Shown one piece after another: positions 1-6,852 of a stretch of DNA of 10,290 nt. Made by a program: the position numbers and the translations under genes. Position 1 is the first letter of the stretch; every line of letters starts with the position of its first letter. The notes under the pieces were generated by a model that was given only the letters and a program-made list of their open reading frames with translations, made no database searches and was not told the origin of the DNA. The DNA comes from Acidothermaceae bacterium (lineage in GTDB: Bacteria > Actinomycetota > Actinomycetes > Acidothermales > Acidothermaceae). The stretch is from assembly GCA_025925185.1 (NCBI GenBank), contig JAICLV010000088.1, positions 1 through 10,290 on the forward strand. Direction: 5' to 3'.

Positions 1-373
1 GACGAGCGCAGCTGGACCTTTGACCTCGACCCCGGCGGCCGCGACCCCGTGCTCGGCATCGAGCGGCTGCAAGAGGCGTACTTCAAGCGGTTCCCGGGCT
101 ATGCCGGTGCTGTGGGCGTACGCCCGCGACCTGTTCCAGACGCCCGGCTTTGGCGACACGATCGACTTCGACCACATCAAGCGGCACTACTACTGCGTGC
201 ACCGCGACATCAACCCGACCGGCATCGTGCCCGACGGGCCCGACCTGTCCGGTTGGGTGACGTCGCACGGGCGGGAGCAACTCGGGGGCAGCCCGTTCGG
301 CGACGGTACCCCGCCTTCCGCGCCGAAGCCGGCGGAGACCGTCCCGCGGCAGCACACGCCGCTCGCGGCCTAG
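1..373 (+). pseudogene. Glutathionyl-hydroquinone reductase (Xi-class GST, YqjG/ECM4 type), 5'-truncated by the window and internally deleted
   Basis: Two pieces of one protein family lie next to each other in different frames. Frame 1 from base 1 reads DERSWTFDLDPGGRDP and then RLQEAYFKRFPGYA (to about base 105). This resembles the segment after the catalytic CPWA region of Xi-class GSTs. Frame 2 from about base 101 reads LWAYARDLFQTPGFGDTIDF, then HYYCVHRDINPTGIVP, and ends at the TAG at 371-373. This is the diagnostic C-terminal end of the family. In intact members of about 320-330 residues these segments are separated by roughly 110-140 residues, so a central part is missing and the frame changes at about 97-106. 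The family reduces glutathionyl-hydroquinones using a thiol; in actinobacteria mycothiol may replace glutathione (inference). The catalytic cysteine would lie left of the window. Identity is fairly sure. Whether the deletion is biological or an assembly error cannot be told from the sequence. Confidence 0.8.
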
Positions 374-409
374 CGTCGTGCCGGCTTGTGCGCGCTCCGT
401 GACCGTTTC

Positions 410-438
410 TTGACCCATTGGTGAGGCCCGCATAGCCT
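410..438 (+). promoter_or_regulatory. Sigma-A-type promoter for the rny leader
   Basis: A -35 element TTGACC (410-415) and a -10 element TAGCCT (433-438, fitting the actinobacterial TANNNT pattern) are separated by exactly 17 nt. It lies 37 bp after the stop of the GST remnant. Transcription would start near 444-447, leaving a leader of about 250 nt before rny. Called by pattern only. Confidence 0.55.
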
Positions 439-444
439 CAAAAG

Positions 445-694
445 GAGTGAGGAGTTGCCCCGGCGACGGGGCGTGAGCACGCGCAAGCACGACGAAACCA
501 GCCGGGCCGATGGCCCGTCTTGATACCCGACAGATCGGGCTCCGGCCACACCGGCCGGAGTCGCGCACCGGCAGCGACGGCGTCTCCTACGCCGCCGTCT
601 TCCGGTGCATGTCCGGCGTCACGTGCTGCCTGTCACGTGCCACGCGCCAACGTCACCTCCTCGCGCGGACGCGGTCACGGACGAGGAGGCGGCG
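445..694 (+). ncRNA. Highly structured 5' leader of rny, candidate cis-regulatory RNA
   Basis: This 250-nt stretch between the predicted start site and rny has no convincing gene but holds a chain of hairpins. They are: GCCCCG/CGGGGC closed by a GCGA (GNRA) tetraloop (457-472); CGGGCC/GGCCCG (503-517); CCCGA/TCGGG with loop CAGA (526-539); CTCCGGCC/GGCCGGAG with loop ACACC (540-560); GACGGCG/CGCCGTC (576-599); CACGTG/CACGTG (620-639); and an 8-bp stem that covers the ribosome binding site (656-689). It matches no riboswitch class I can recognise. Long structured leaders that mediate autoregulation are known for E. coli RNase E; a similar role here is inference. High GC content makes chance hairpins common, so covariation would be needed. 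Confidence 0.45.
656..689 (+). promoter_or_regulatory. Hairpin sequestering the rny Shine-Dalgarno sequence
   Basis: CCTCCTCG (656-663) is perfectly complementary to CGAGGAGG (682-689), forming an 8-bp stem with an 18-nt loop. The right arm contains the whole GAGGAGG Shine-Dalgarno sequence of rny (683-689), which sits 5 nt before the ATG. If folded, it would block ribosome access. A second partner for the anti-SD arm exists at the transcript 5' end: GAGGAG at 449-454 pairs with CTCCTC at 657-662, so a two-state switch is conceivable. Confidence 0.5.
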
Positions 695-2218
695 ATGCCC
701 ACGGCGGCCCTGGTAGCGGTGATCGCGTTGGTGTCGGCGGCGGCGCTCGCAGCCTGCATCATCGTCATGCTGGCCATGCGCCGCGACCGGTACGGCGGCT
801 CCGCGCCGGCGATCGACCGCCGCCAGCAGGCGCGAGAGCAGGCCGACCTCATCGAGGAGGCCAGGCAGGCCAACGAGCTCGAGGTGAAGGCGCTCAAGAC
901 CGAGCTTCGCGAGCTGCGGTCAGACCTTGAACGCCGCGAGCGCCGGCTCGCCGACCGAGAAGCGAGGGTGGACGACGAGCAGCGCCGCGTCGACGCCCGT
1001 GATCGCGAGCTGACCGCGCTCGAAGCCGACCTCGCCAAGCGGCGCGCCGAGCTCGAGGACGTCGCGGAGGAGCGCCGGCTGGTGCTCGAGCGCACCGCCG
1101 GGCTCACCGCCGAGGACGCCAAGGCCGAGCTCATCTCGACCATCGAGAACCAGGCCAAGCGCGAGGCCGCCATCGTCGTCCGGGACATTGAGCGGGCCGC
1201 CACCGAAGAGGGCGAGAAGCGCGCCCGCAACATCGTCACCACCGCGATCCAGCGGATCGCGAGCGAGCAGACCGCCGAGTCGGTCGTGTCGGTGCTGCAC
1301 CTGCCCAGCGACGAGATGAAGGGTCGCATCATCGGGCGCGAAGGCCGCAACATCCGCGCGTTCGAGACGGTCACCGGTGTCAACCTGATCATCGACGACA
1401 CGCCCGAGGCCGTGCTGCTTTCGTGTTTTGACCCGGTGCGCCGCGAGGTCGCGCGGGTGGCGCTCGAGAAGCTGGTGCTCGACGGACGCATCCACCCGCA
1501 CCGCATCGAAGAGGTCTACGAGCGCAGCCTCTCCGAGTTCGAGCAGCTGTGCTTGCGCGCGGGGGAGGACGCATTGGTCGAGGTCGGCGTCACCACCCTG
1601 CACCCTGAACTCGTGGCGGTGCTGGGGCGGTTGCGTTACCGGACGTCGTACGGCCAGAACGTGCTGAAGCATCTCGTCGAATCGGCGCACATCGCCGGGA
1701 TGATGGGCGCCGAGCTCGGGCTCGACGTCCCGCTGGTCAAGCGGTGCGCGTTGCTTCACGACATCGGCAAGGCGTTGACCCACGAGGTCGAGGGCAGTCA
1801 CGCGCTGGTCGGCGCCGAGCTCGCGCGCAAGTACGGCGAGAACGACGACGTCGTCCACGCCATCGAGGCGCACCACAACGAGGTCGAGGTGCGCACGGTC
1901 GAAGCGGTATTGACCCAGGCCGCCGACGCCATCAGCGGTGGGCGGCCGGGCGCGCGGCGCGAGTCGCTCGAGTCGTCCGTCAAGCGATTGGAGCGGCTGG
2001 AGCAGATCGCCTCGTCGTACGAGGGCGTCGAGAAGGTGTTCGCGATGCAGGCCGGCCGCGAGGTGCGGGTGATGGTGCTGCCCGACCACGTCGACGACAT
2101 CCAGGCCCAGGTCATCGCGCGCGACATCGCCAAGCAGATCGAGGAGGAGCTGACCTACCCGGGTCAGATCCGGGTGACGGTCGTGCGCGAGTCGCGTGCC
2201 ACCGAGCTGGCGCATTAG
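695..2218 (+). CDS. rny: Ribonuclease Y
   Basis: Membrane-anchored endoribonuclease of the RNase Y family, which starts mRNA decay by internal cleavage (507 aa; B. subtilis RNase Y is about 520). A hydrophobic anchor spans about residues 4-28, followed by a long charged coiled coil (about 45-175). The KH RNA-binding domain contains GRIIGREGRN at 210-219. The metal-binding HD domain has the signature LLHDIGKA with H355 and D356, then an HH pair further on. The C-terminal part carries family motifs RPGARRE, QAGREVRVMV and YPGQIRVTVVRE, so all domains look intact. I chose the ATG at 695 rather than the frame-open ATG at 605 because GAGGAGG stands 5 nt upstream and the product then begins directly with the anchor; the 30 extra residues would be Arg/Pro/His-rich and unlike the family. 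A structured leader precedes it and a small membrane protein follows after 86 nt. Confidence 0.97.
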   Translation: MPTAALVAVIALVSAAALAACIIVMLAMRRDRYGGSAPAIDRRQQAREQADLIEEARQANELEVKALKTELRELRSDLERRERRLADREARVDDEQRRVDARDRELTALEADLAKRRAELEDVAEERRLVLERTAGLTAEDAKAELISTIENQAKREAAIVVRDIERAATEEGEKRARNIVTTAIQRIASEQTAESVVSVLHLPSDEMKGRIIGREGRNIRAFETVTGVNLIIDDTPEAVLLSCFDPVRREVARVALEKLVLDGRIHPHRIEEVYERSLSEFEQLCLRAGEDALVEVGVTTLHPELVAVLGRLRYRTSYGQNVLKHLVESAHIAGMMGAELGLDVPLVKRCALLHDIGKALTHEVEGSHALVGAELARKYGENDDVVHAIEAHHNEVEVRTVEAVLTQAADAISGGRPGARRESLESSVKRLERLEQIASSYEGVEKVFAMQAGREVRVMVLPDHVDDIQAQVIARDIAKQIEEELTYPGQIRVTVVRESRATELAH

Positions 2219-2228
2219 TCCGGACGAC

Positions 2229-2244
2229 GCCGCGCCCCCGCGGC
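2229..2244 (+). terminator. GC-rich hairpin after rny
   Basis: GCCGCG and CGCGGC form a perfect 6-bp stem with a CCCC loop, starting 10 nt after the rny stop. No T-run follows, so it is at best a weak or processing-type terminator. It may serve to stabilise the 3' end of the rny transcript. Confidence 0.3.
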
Positions 2245-2304
2245 ACAGGGTTCAGCCTCCGCGGCGATGGGAATGATCTCGGTCGATGTGACCGGGAGGT
2301 CAGG

Positions 2305-2625
2305 ATGGGACGGTTCGGCACGCTCTTTGGGCGACCCGAATTCCTACGTGGCTTTCACGGTTGGATGACCTTGTGTTGGGGGGCGCTCATCCCGATCACC
2401 GTCTTCACCGGCCTCAAGGGCTCGATCATCTGGATCGCGCTGATGTCGGTTTGGGCCAACTTCGTCGGACACTTCTCCAGTTGGCAAGCGGCGCGTGTCG
2501 AGGTCAAACAAGGCGAGCAGATCGGCGAGACGGCGACCCTCGCGAATGGGGCGACGGCGCTAGCCCAGCAGACCGCCGATGCGGCGAGCGGCGCGCTCTT
2601 CAGCGACGCCGAATCGCGGGTCTGA
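2305..2625 (+). CDS. Small membrane protein of unknown function
   Basis: A 106-residue protein starting at ATG 2305, with GGGAGGT (2294-2300) 4 nt upstream. The basic, aromatic N-terminus (about 1-18) is followed by two likely membrane helices, about 20-35 (WMTLCWGALIPITVF) and 40-57 (SIIWIALMSVWANFVGHF), joined by a short TGLKG turn. A hydrophilic, Ala-rich C-terminal tail (about 60-106) follows, containing AARVEVKQGEQ and then ALAQQTADAASGA; it is predicted helical. The helices and tail suggest a two-pass inner-membrane protein. I recognise a similar type of hypothetical protein in actinobacteria but know no function. It follows rny by 86 nt on the same strand and may share its transcript. 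Upstream in-frame codons reach back into rny, but that part is only a shadow of rny. Confidence 0.8.
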   Translation: MGRFGTLFGRPEFLRGFHGWMTLCWGALIPITVFTGLKGSIIWIALMSVWANFVGHFSSWQAARVEVKQGEQIGETATLANGATALAQQTADAASGALFSDAESRV

Positions 2626-2659
2626 CGCCGCAGGGCCGAAGGTCCGTCGCGTGGGCAGC

Positions 2660-2698
2660 GCGGAAACAATTCGTCGCCTGGGCGCGAATTGTCTCCGC
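2660..2698. terminator. Long near-perfect hairpin between convergent genes
   Basis: Arms GCGGAAACAATTCG (2660-2673) and CGAATTGTCTCCGC (2685-2698) are complementary over 14 bp with one A-C mismatch. The loop itself contains CGCC/GGCG, which extends the stem. It sits between the stop of the small membrane protein (2625) and the convergent GNAT gene (stop at 2736), where a bidirectional terminator is expected. No T-run is present on either side, so termination may be imprecise. Confidence 0.6.
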
Positions 2699-2735
2699 TG
2701 TTCAGCCTTAACGGGCAGTTGGACGACGGCCGCGC

Positions 2736-3413
2736 CTAGCGCGGCGTTCGCACCCGCAGGAACTCGCGGTTGCGCCGGAACACGAAGCCCATCGACTCAT
2801 AGAGTCGGATCGCGCTCGTGTTCTCCGCGGACGCGTGCAACATCGGCAGCTCGCCGCGATCGATGATCCCCGCCCCGATCGCTCGGACCAGCCGGGAGGC
2901 GAACCCGCGACCGCGGAACCGCTCGTCGGTGCACACCGCGCTGATCTCGACCCACCCGCGGGGCCGCAGCCGCTCGCCGGCCATCGCGACCAGCTCGCCG
3001 TCGACTCGCACCCCGATGTAACGGCCCATCTCGACCGTGCGGGGCCGCCACGGGCCGGGCTGGGTTCGCTTCACGAGGGCCGTCATCTCCGGCTCGTCGG
3101 CCGGCCCGAGCTCGACCGCCTCGGGATCGTCCTGCACCTTGAGATCTTCGCCGGTGAGCTGCACGCCGGCGATTCGCCCGACGATCTCCCAATCACCCGG
3201 CGGGTCGAACGGCGCGTCGACCACGACGAGATGCGCGCCAGGCTCGGCGAGCGCCGCGAGGTCGCGCCACGCCGACGGGTCAGCGTCGTCGGCCATCGCA
3301 GCGAAGACCGCGACGTCAGGGTCGAAGCGCGCCGCCGCGCCCTGTTGCAACGCGAAGTGGGCTTGCGCGCCGTTGAGCGAATCCCACACAGGGTTGTCGA
3401 GCGGATGAGTCAC
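2736..3413 (-). CDS. GNAT family N-acetyltransferase
   Basis: A 225-residue acetyltransferase that would transfer the acetyl group of acetyl-CoA to an amine. The GNAT fold lies in the C-terminal half: VEISAVCTDERFRGRGFA (about 155-172) contains motif A, whose R-x-x-G-x-G loop (RFRGRG, 165-170) binds the CoA pyrophosphate. ENTSAIRLYESMGF (197-210) is the usual motif B end. It resembles the FR47-like subgroup. The N-terminal half (about 1-100) is less conserved and may set substrate choice; the substrate is unknown. It starts with GTG (3413-3411) only 12 nt after the stop of the S9 peptidase gene upstream, which suggests co-transcription and coupled translation. Possible substrates include a peptide or amino acid released by the neighbouring peptidase, but nothing in the sequence shows this. 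Confidence 0.9.
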   Translation of the reverse strand: MTHPLDNPVWDSLNGAQAHFALQQGAAARFDPDVAVFAAMADDADPSAWRDLAALAEPGAHLVVVDAPFDPPGDWEIVGRIAGVQLTGEDLKVQDDPEAVELGPADEPEMTALVKRTQPGPWRPRTVEMGRYIGVRVDGELVAMAGERLRPRGWVEISAVCTDERFRGRGFASRLVRAIGAGIIDRGELPMLHASAENTSAIRLYESMGFVFRRNREFLRVRTPR

Positions 3414-3425
3414 GACCCGATGCTC

Positions 3426-5381
3426 TCAAAGGTTGGACAGCGGAAGCACCGGAATATCCGGCGGCGTGAACCCGAACACCTGCCCATAGAACGACAGCTC
3501 CGCCTCCAGCGCGGCGATCACGTTCTCGGCGCGCCGGAACCCATGCTGCTCGCCGGGAAACGCGATGTAGGCGTGCCGAATTCCCTTAGCCGCAAGCGCG
3601 TCGCGGAACATCTCGGCCTGCGACGGCGGCACCACCTTGTCTTCGAGTCCTTGCAGCAATAGCACTGGACACGACAACTCATCGACGTGGTTCAGCGGCG
3701 CACGCTCGACGTAGAGGTCGTGCGCCTCCGGCAGTGGCCCAACCAGGCCGTCGAGGTAGCGCGACTCGAAATCATGAGTGTCCGCCGCGAATTTCAGCAG
3801 TTCCGCGACACCGAAGTACGATGTGCCGGCCGCGAACGCGTCGGTGCGCGTCAACGCCGCCAGCGTGGTCCAGCCACCCGCGCTGCCGCCGCGAATGGCG
3901 AGTCGCGCGCGATCTGCCTCGCCTCTGTCAGCTAACGCGAGGGCCGCGGCGACGCAGTCCTCAACGTCGACGACGCCCCACTGGCCGCGCAGCCGCTCGC
4001 GGTATTCGCGGCCGTAGCCGGTGGAGCCGCCGTAGTCGACGTCGACGATGCCGACGCCGCGACTGGTGAAGAACGCGTACTCCAAGTCGAACGTCGCGGG
4101 GGAGTCGGACGTCGGGCCGCCGTGCACGAACACGATGTACGGCGGCAACTCTCCTTGCGGAGCAACCGCTTCCGGGTTTCGCGGCGGGTACACGTGCGCG
4201 TGCACGTCGCGTCCGCGTGGTCCGGGCAGCGTCACCGAACGGGGCTGTGGCAGGTACATCTCATCGGGAATCGACTCGGCCGCGCGCCGCAGCGTCACGC
4301 ATTCGCCGCTTCGCACATCGACCCGCACCACCGACATCGGCAGGCTCGGGCTCGCGGCGACACCGGCGACCGTCTGATCGGCAGCAGCCAGCACCGGTAG
4401 CCAGTCGCTGAACGGCGTGCGCAGCGGCTCGACCGCACCGGACGCAGGGTCGAGAATCCCAAGCCCCTGCTCGCCAAAACCATGTCGGACGACGAGACGC
4501 CCGTCGTCGAGCACCGCGTAGAAGCGGTACCCGAGCTGCCACAACGGGCCGGCGAACTCTTGGTCGGCCGGGTGGAGCGCGCGCAGGTCGGCGCCGTCAA
4601 CCCCGACCGAGTAGAGGTTCCACCACCCCGAGCGGTCGCTGATCACGTACAGGGACTCGCTCGTCGCCCACTCCGGCTGCAACACCGACTCATCCGGGCC
4701 GCCCAAGACCGGCCGCCATTGCGACACGACGCCGTCGACCAGCGCGCCGACCCGCAACTCCGTTGAATCCCACGGCATGTTCGGGTGGTCCCACGCGATC
4801 CACGCGAGCCGCGAGCCATCCGGCGAAAGTCGCGGAAAGGCGAAGAACCGGCTGCCGGAGACCACGACCCGCACCCGAGAGGCGTCGTCGGCCGCCGCGC
4901 CGTCGAGCGGCACCGCGACGATCGCGCGTCGCACCTCGCCGTCCGGCGTGTGCTCCTCCCGCACGCACCAGACCTCGTCGCTCGCGACGACGTGAACCAG
5001 CTCGGCGTAGCGCCAGCCGGCGTCGACGTCGGAGAGCGGAGTGAGCGGCGTGGGTTCGCCTCCAACCGCGAGCCGGTACAGCCGCTGGTCGCTCCACTCG
5101 GCGAACACCAGAGCCGACGCCGACAGCGCCAGCCACGCCATGCCGCCGTATTCGTGCACGCGGGTGCGCGCGTTCCAGGGCACGGGCAGGAGGTCGCCGC
5201 GCGCCGCCGAGACCACGACCTGCCGCCCGCCCTCGGCCGGCCGGCCCTCGGTCCACCACACGTCGTCCGCGTCATCGGCGGCGCGGACGACGGTGAGGAA
5301 GCCGAGGCGCAGCCCGCCGCGCGCGACGTCGGCGGCGCTGATCGGAGAGGGCCAGGAACCATGGGGGAGGACGACGCTCAT
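3426..5381 (-). CDS. S9 family serine peptidase (prolyl oligopeptidase / acylaminoacyl-peptidase type)
   Basis: A 651-residue peptidase of family S9, probably the S9C-like dipeptidyl-peptidase/acylaminoacyl-peptidase branch, cleaving short peptides. Residues about 20-380 form the beta-propeller-like region, with a propeller-type segment at PRLSPDGSRLAWIAWDHP (183-200). The alpha/beta-hydrolase domain follows: oxyanion-region VFVHGGPTSD (417-426), DYGGSTGYGREYRERLRG (449-466), nucleophile elbow GGSAGG with Ser500, Asp581 in LQGLEDKVVP, and His613 in GEQHGFR. The triad is complete and the length is normal. No signal peptide is seen, so it should be cytoplasmic. The start fits family N-termini (HGSWPSPISAADVA), but no Shine-Dalgarno precedes it; instead the 19 nt upstream can fold into a small hairpin. 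The oxidoreductase gene lies 40 nt upstream and the GNAT gene 12 nt downstream, suggesting one operon. Confidence 0.94.
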   Translation of the reverse strand: MSVVLPHGSWPSPISAADVARGGLRLGFLTVVRAADDADDVWWTEGRPAEGGRQVVVSAARGDLLPVPWNARTRVHEYGGMAWLALSASALVFAEWSDQRLYRLAVGGEPTPLTPLSDVDAGWRYAELVHVVASDEVWCVREEHTPDGEVRRAIVAVPLDGAAADDASRVRVVVSGSRFFAFPRLSPDGSRLAWIAWDHPNMPWDSTELRVGALVDGVVSQWRPVLGGPDESVLQPEWATSESLYVISDRSGWWNLYSVGVDGADLRALHPADQEFAGPLWQLGYRFYAVLDDGRLVVRHGFGEQGLGILDPASGAVEPLRTPFSDWLPVLAAADQTVAGVAASPSLPMSVVRVDVRSGECVTLRRAAESIPDEMYLPQPRSVTLPGPRGRDVHAHVYPPRNPEAVAPQGELPPYIVFVHGGPTSDSPATFDLEYAFFTSRGVGIVDVDYGGSTGYGREYRERLRGQWGVVDVEDCVAAALALADRGEADRARLAIRGGSAGGWTTLAALTRTDAFAAGTSYFGVAELLKFAADTHDFESRYLDGLVGPLPEAHDLYVERAPLNHVDELSCPVLLLQGLEDKVVPPSQAEMFRDALAAKGIRHAYIAFPGEQHGFRRAENVIAALEAELSFYGQVFGFTPPDIPVLPLSNL

Positions 5382-5421
5382 GCCCGCAATCTTCGCAGGC
5401 GCGCCTTCCTCCCCAGCCCCC

Positions 5422-6852
5422 TCATGCCCCCCTGGAGGCGGGAATGGCGGCGGGAATGGCGGCGGCCGGCGCTATCGCGTGCCCGAACCGGAACAGGTTC
5501 TGCGGGTCGAACCGCGCCTTCAGCTCGCACAGCCGCGCGTAGGTCTGCGGGTCCCACGGCCGGGCGCGGTCGGCGGCGTCACCGGGTCGCCCGTGGAAGT
5601 TCACGAAGGTGGCGCCGCCAGTTCGCGACGAGAACCGGGCGAACGACGCCACAAGCGCGTCGGTCGCCGCCGGAGCGATCTCCGCAACCGGACCCATCAA
5701 GACGCCGATCGCCTCCAGCACGAAAGCCGCGTCGCGGTTGTCGACCGCGTTGGCGACCGCGGGCGGGCGCGACAGCGCGCCGCCGAGGTGACGGATCTCG
5801 ACGATCATCACCGGCGTCTGCACGCCGGGCCCCGCGAGCTCGAGCAGCTGCGCGACGACCGCGTCGTCGAGTGCCGACAGCAGCACGCCGCGCTCGTGCG
5901 CCGGCACCGGATGGTCGGGGTCTTGGTGCACGCTGTCGATCGCGGTGTAGGGCATCTCGCCCACCAGGTCGACGATCGCGGGCGCGACCGCGCGCATCGG
6001 CGCCACCAACCGCTCACCGCTCTCGGCGTCACCGACGTGAATGATCCGAAGATGGACGACGAACCGCCCGCGCAGCGGCTCGGGGATGTCGGGAATCGGA
6101 GGCAGCCGCAGCAAGGCGATCGACGTGTTTGTCTGCTCGTCGAGCCCGCCGACCCAGTCGCGGTAGGCGCGCAGCAGCTCCGGCGCGTGCTCGCCCGGGA
6201 AGAAGATGCCGCCGCCGTAGATGCGGCGGACCGGCACGAGGTCGACCGTGATCTCGGTGACGATGCCGAGATTTCCCTTGCCGCCGCGAAGTCCCCAGAA
6301 CAGGTCGGGCTCGGACGTCGGCGACGCCTCGCGCACCTCGCCGTCCGCCGTCACGACGGTCATGCGCTGCACGTGGTCGGCGGCGAAGCCGTAGGTGCGG
6401 CCCATCAGCGGCAGGCCGCCGCCGACCGTGTAGCCGACCACCCCGACGTCGGACGACGAGCCGTTCAGGGGGGCGAGCCCGTGCGCGGCCGCCGCCTCGA
6501 CGACGGCCTTCCACTTCACGCCGGCGCCCACCGTCGCGGTGCGCTCGCGCGGGTCGATGGCGAGATCGGCCATCGCCCGAGTGTTGATGAGCACCCCGCC
6601 GTCGACCGCGGTGACCGCGCCGTGCCCGGTGGCTTGGACGGCGACCGGCAGGCCGCGCCCGGCGGCGAACCGGACGGCCGCCGCGACGTCGTCGGCGCAG
6701 GTGGCCGCGACGGCGAGCGCGGGACGATGCGTCGTCGCCAGGTTGAAGCAGGCGACCTCCTCGTCGTAGCCCGCGTCGTCCAGGCGGTACACGGCGCCCC
6801 GTACGGCCGCGGCGAGTTCCTGACTGTCGAGGGGTTGTTCCGTCACGGTCAT
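5422..6852 (-). CDS. FAD-linked oxidoreductase (PCMH/BBE type, berberine bridge enzyme-like)
   Basis: A 476-residue flavoenzyme with an N-terminal FAD-binding PCMH domain (about 40-215) and a C-terminal BBE segment (438-462, YARLCELKARFDPQNLFRFG). VQATGHGAV places His77 where family members attach FAD covalently. SSSDVGVVGYTVGGG (132-146) is the second FAD-binding loop. It has Ser133 where bicovalent enzymes have the cysteinyl link, so FAD is probably bound by His alone. Relatives oxidise alcohols, sugars or polyketide/alkaloid scaffolds with oxygen; the substrate here is unknown. ATG 6852 has GTGAGG (6866-6861) 8 nt upstream. It is the first gene of a likely three-gene operon and is divergent from the LuxR-type regulator 137 bp away, which probably controls it. 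The C-terminus contains a short repeated AIPA segment coded by a 12-bp tandem repeat. There is no signal peptide, so it is probably cytoplasmic. Confidence 0.94.
   Translation of the reverse strand: MTVTEQPLDSQELAAAVRGAVYRLDDAGYDEEVACFNLATTHRPALAVAATCADDVAAAVRFAAGRGLPVAVQATGHGAVTAVDGGVLINTRAMADLAIDPRERTATVGAGVKWKAVVEAAAAHGLAPLNGSSSDVGVVGYTVGGGLPLMGRTYGFAADHVQRMTVVTADGEVREASPTSEPDLFWGLRGGKGNLGIVTEITVDLVPVRRIYGGGIFFPGEHAPELLRAYRDWVGGLDEQTNTSIALLRLPPIPDIPEPLRGRFVVHLRIIHVGDAESGERLVAPMRAVAPAIVDLVGEMPYTAIDSVHQDPDHPVPAHERGVLLSALDDAVVAQLLELAGPGVQTPVMIVEIRHLGGALSRPPAVANAVDNRDAAFVLEAIGVLMGPVAEIAPAATDALVASFARFSSRTGGATFVNFHGRPGDAADRARPWDPQTYARLCELKARFDPQNLFRFGHAIAPAAAIPAAIPASRGA
5437..5460. repeat. 12-bp tandem repeat, two copies
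   Basis: GGCGGGAATGGC occurs twice head to tail (5437-5448 and 5449-5460), followed by a partial third copy (GGCGG). It lies in the last codons of the oxidoreductase gene and codes for the repeated Ala-Ile-Pro-Ala of its C-terminus, beyond the conserved BBE segment. Copy number could vary without changing frame. Confidence 0.85.

Noticed and set aside
83..568. 161-codon - strand open frame across the GST remnant and rny leader
   Set aside because: No domain, Arg-rich, opposite a recognisable remnant and a promoter.
445..600. Known riboswitch (cobalamin, c-di-AMP, TPP, SAM) in the rny leader
   Set aside because: None of the conserved core sequences of these classes could be found by eye.
605..694. 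Upstream extension of rny to the ATG at 605
   Set aside because: The extra 30 residues do not resemble the family and would precede the membrane anchor; the ATG at 695 has a strong SD at proper distance.
920..2215. 431-codon - strand open frame opposite rny
   Set aside because: Mirror of the rny codons; rny has full family motifs on the + strand.
2256..2299. SD-sequestering stem (CCTCC/GGAGG) before the small membrane protein gene
   Set aside because: Only 5 bp with a 34-nt loop; any CCTCC would pair with an SD, so it carries little weight compared with the rny case.
4785..6044. 419-codon + strand open frame with a very Arg-rich second half
   Set aside because: Antisense shadow of the S9 and BBE-type genes; low-complexity composition is not protein-like.
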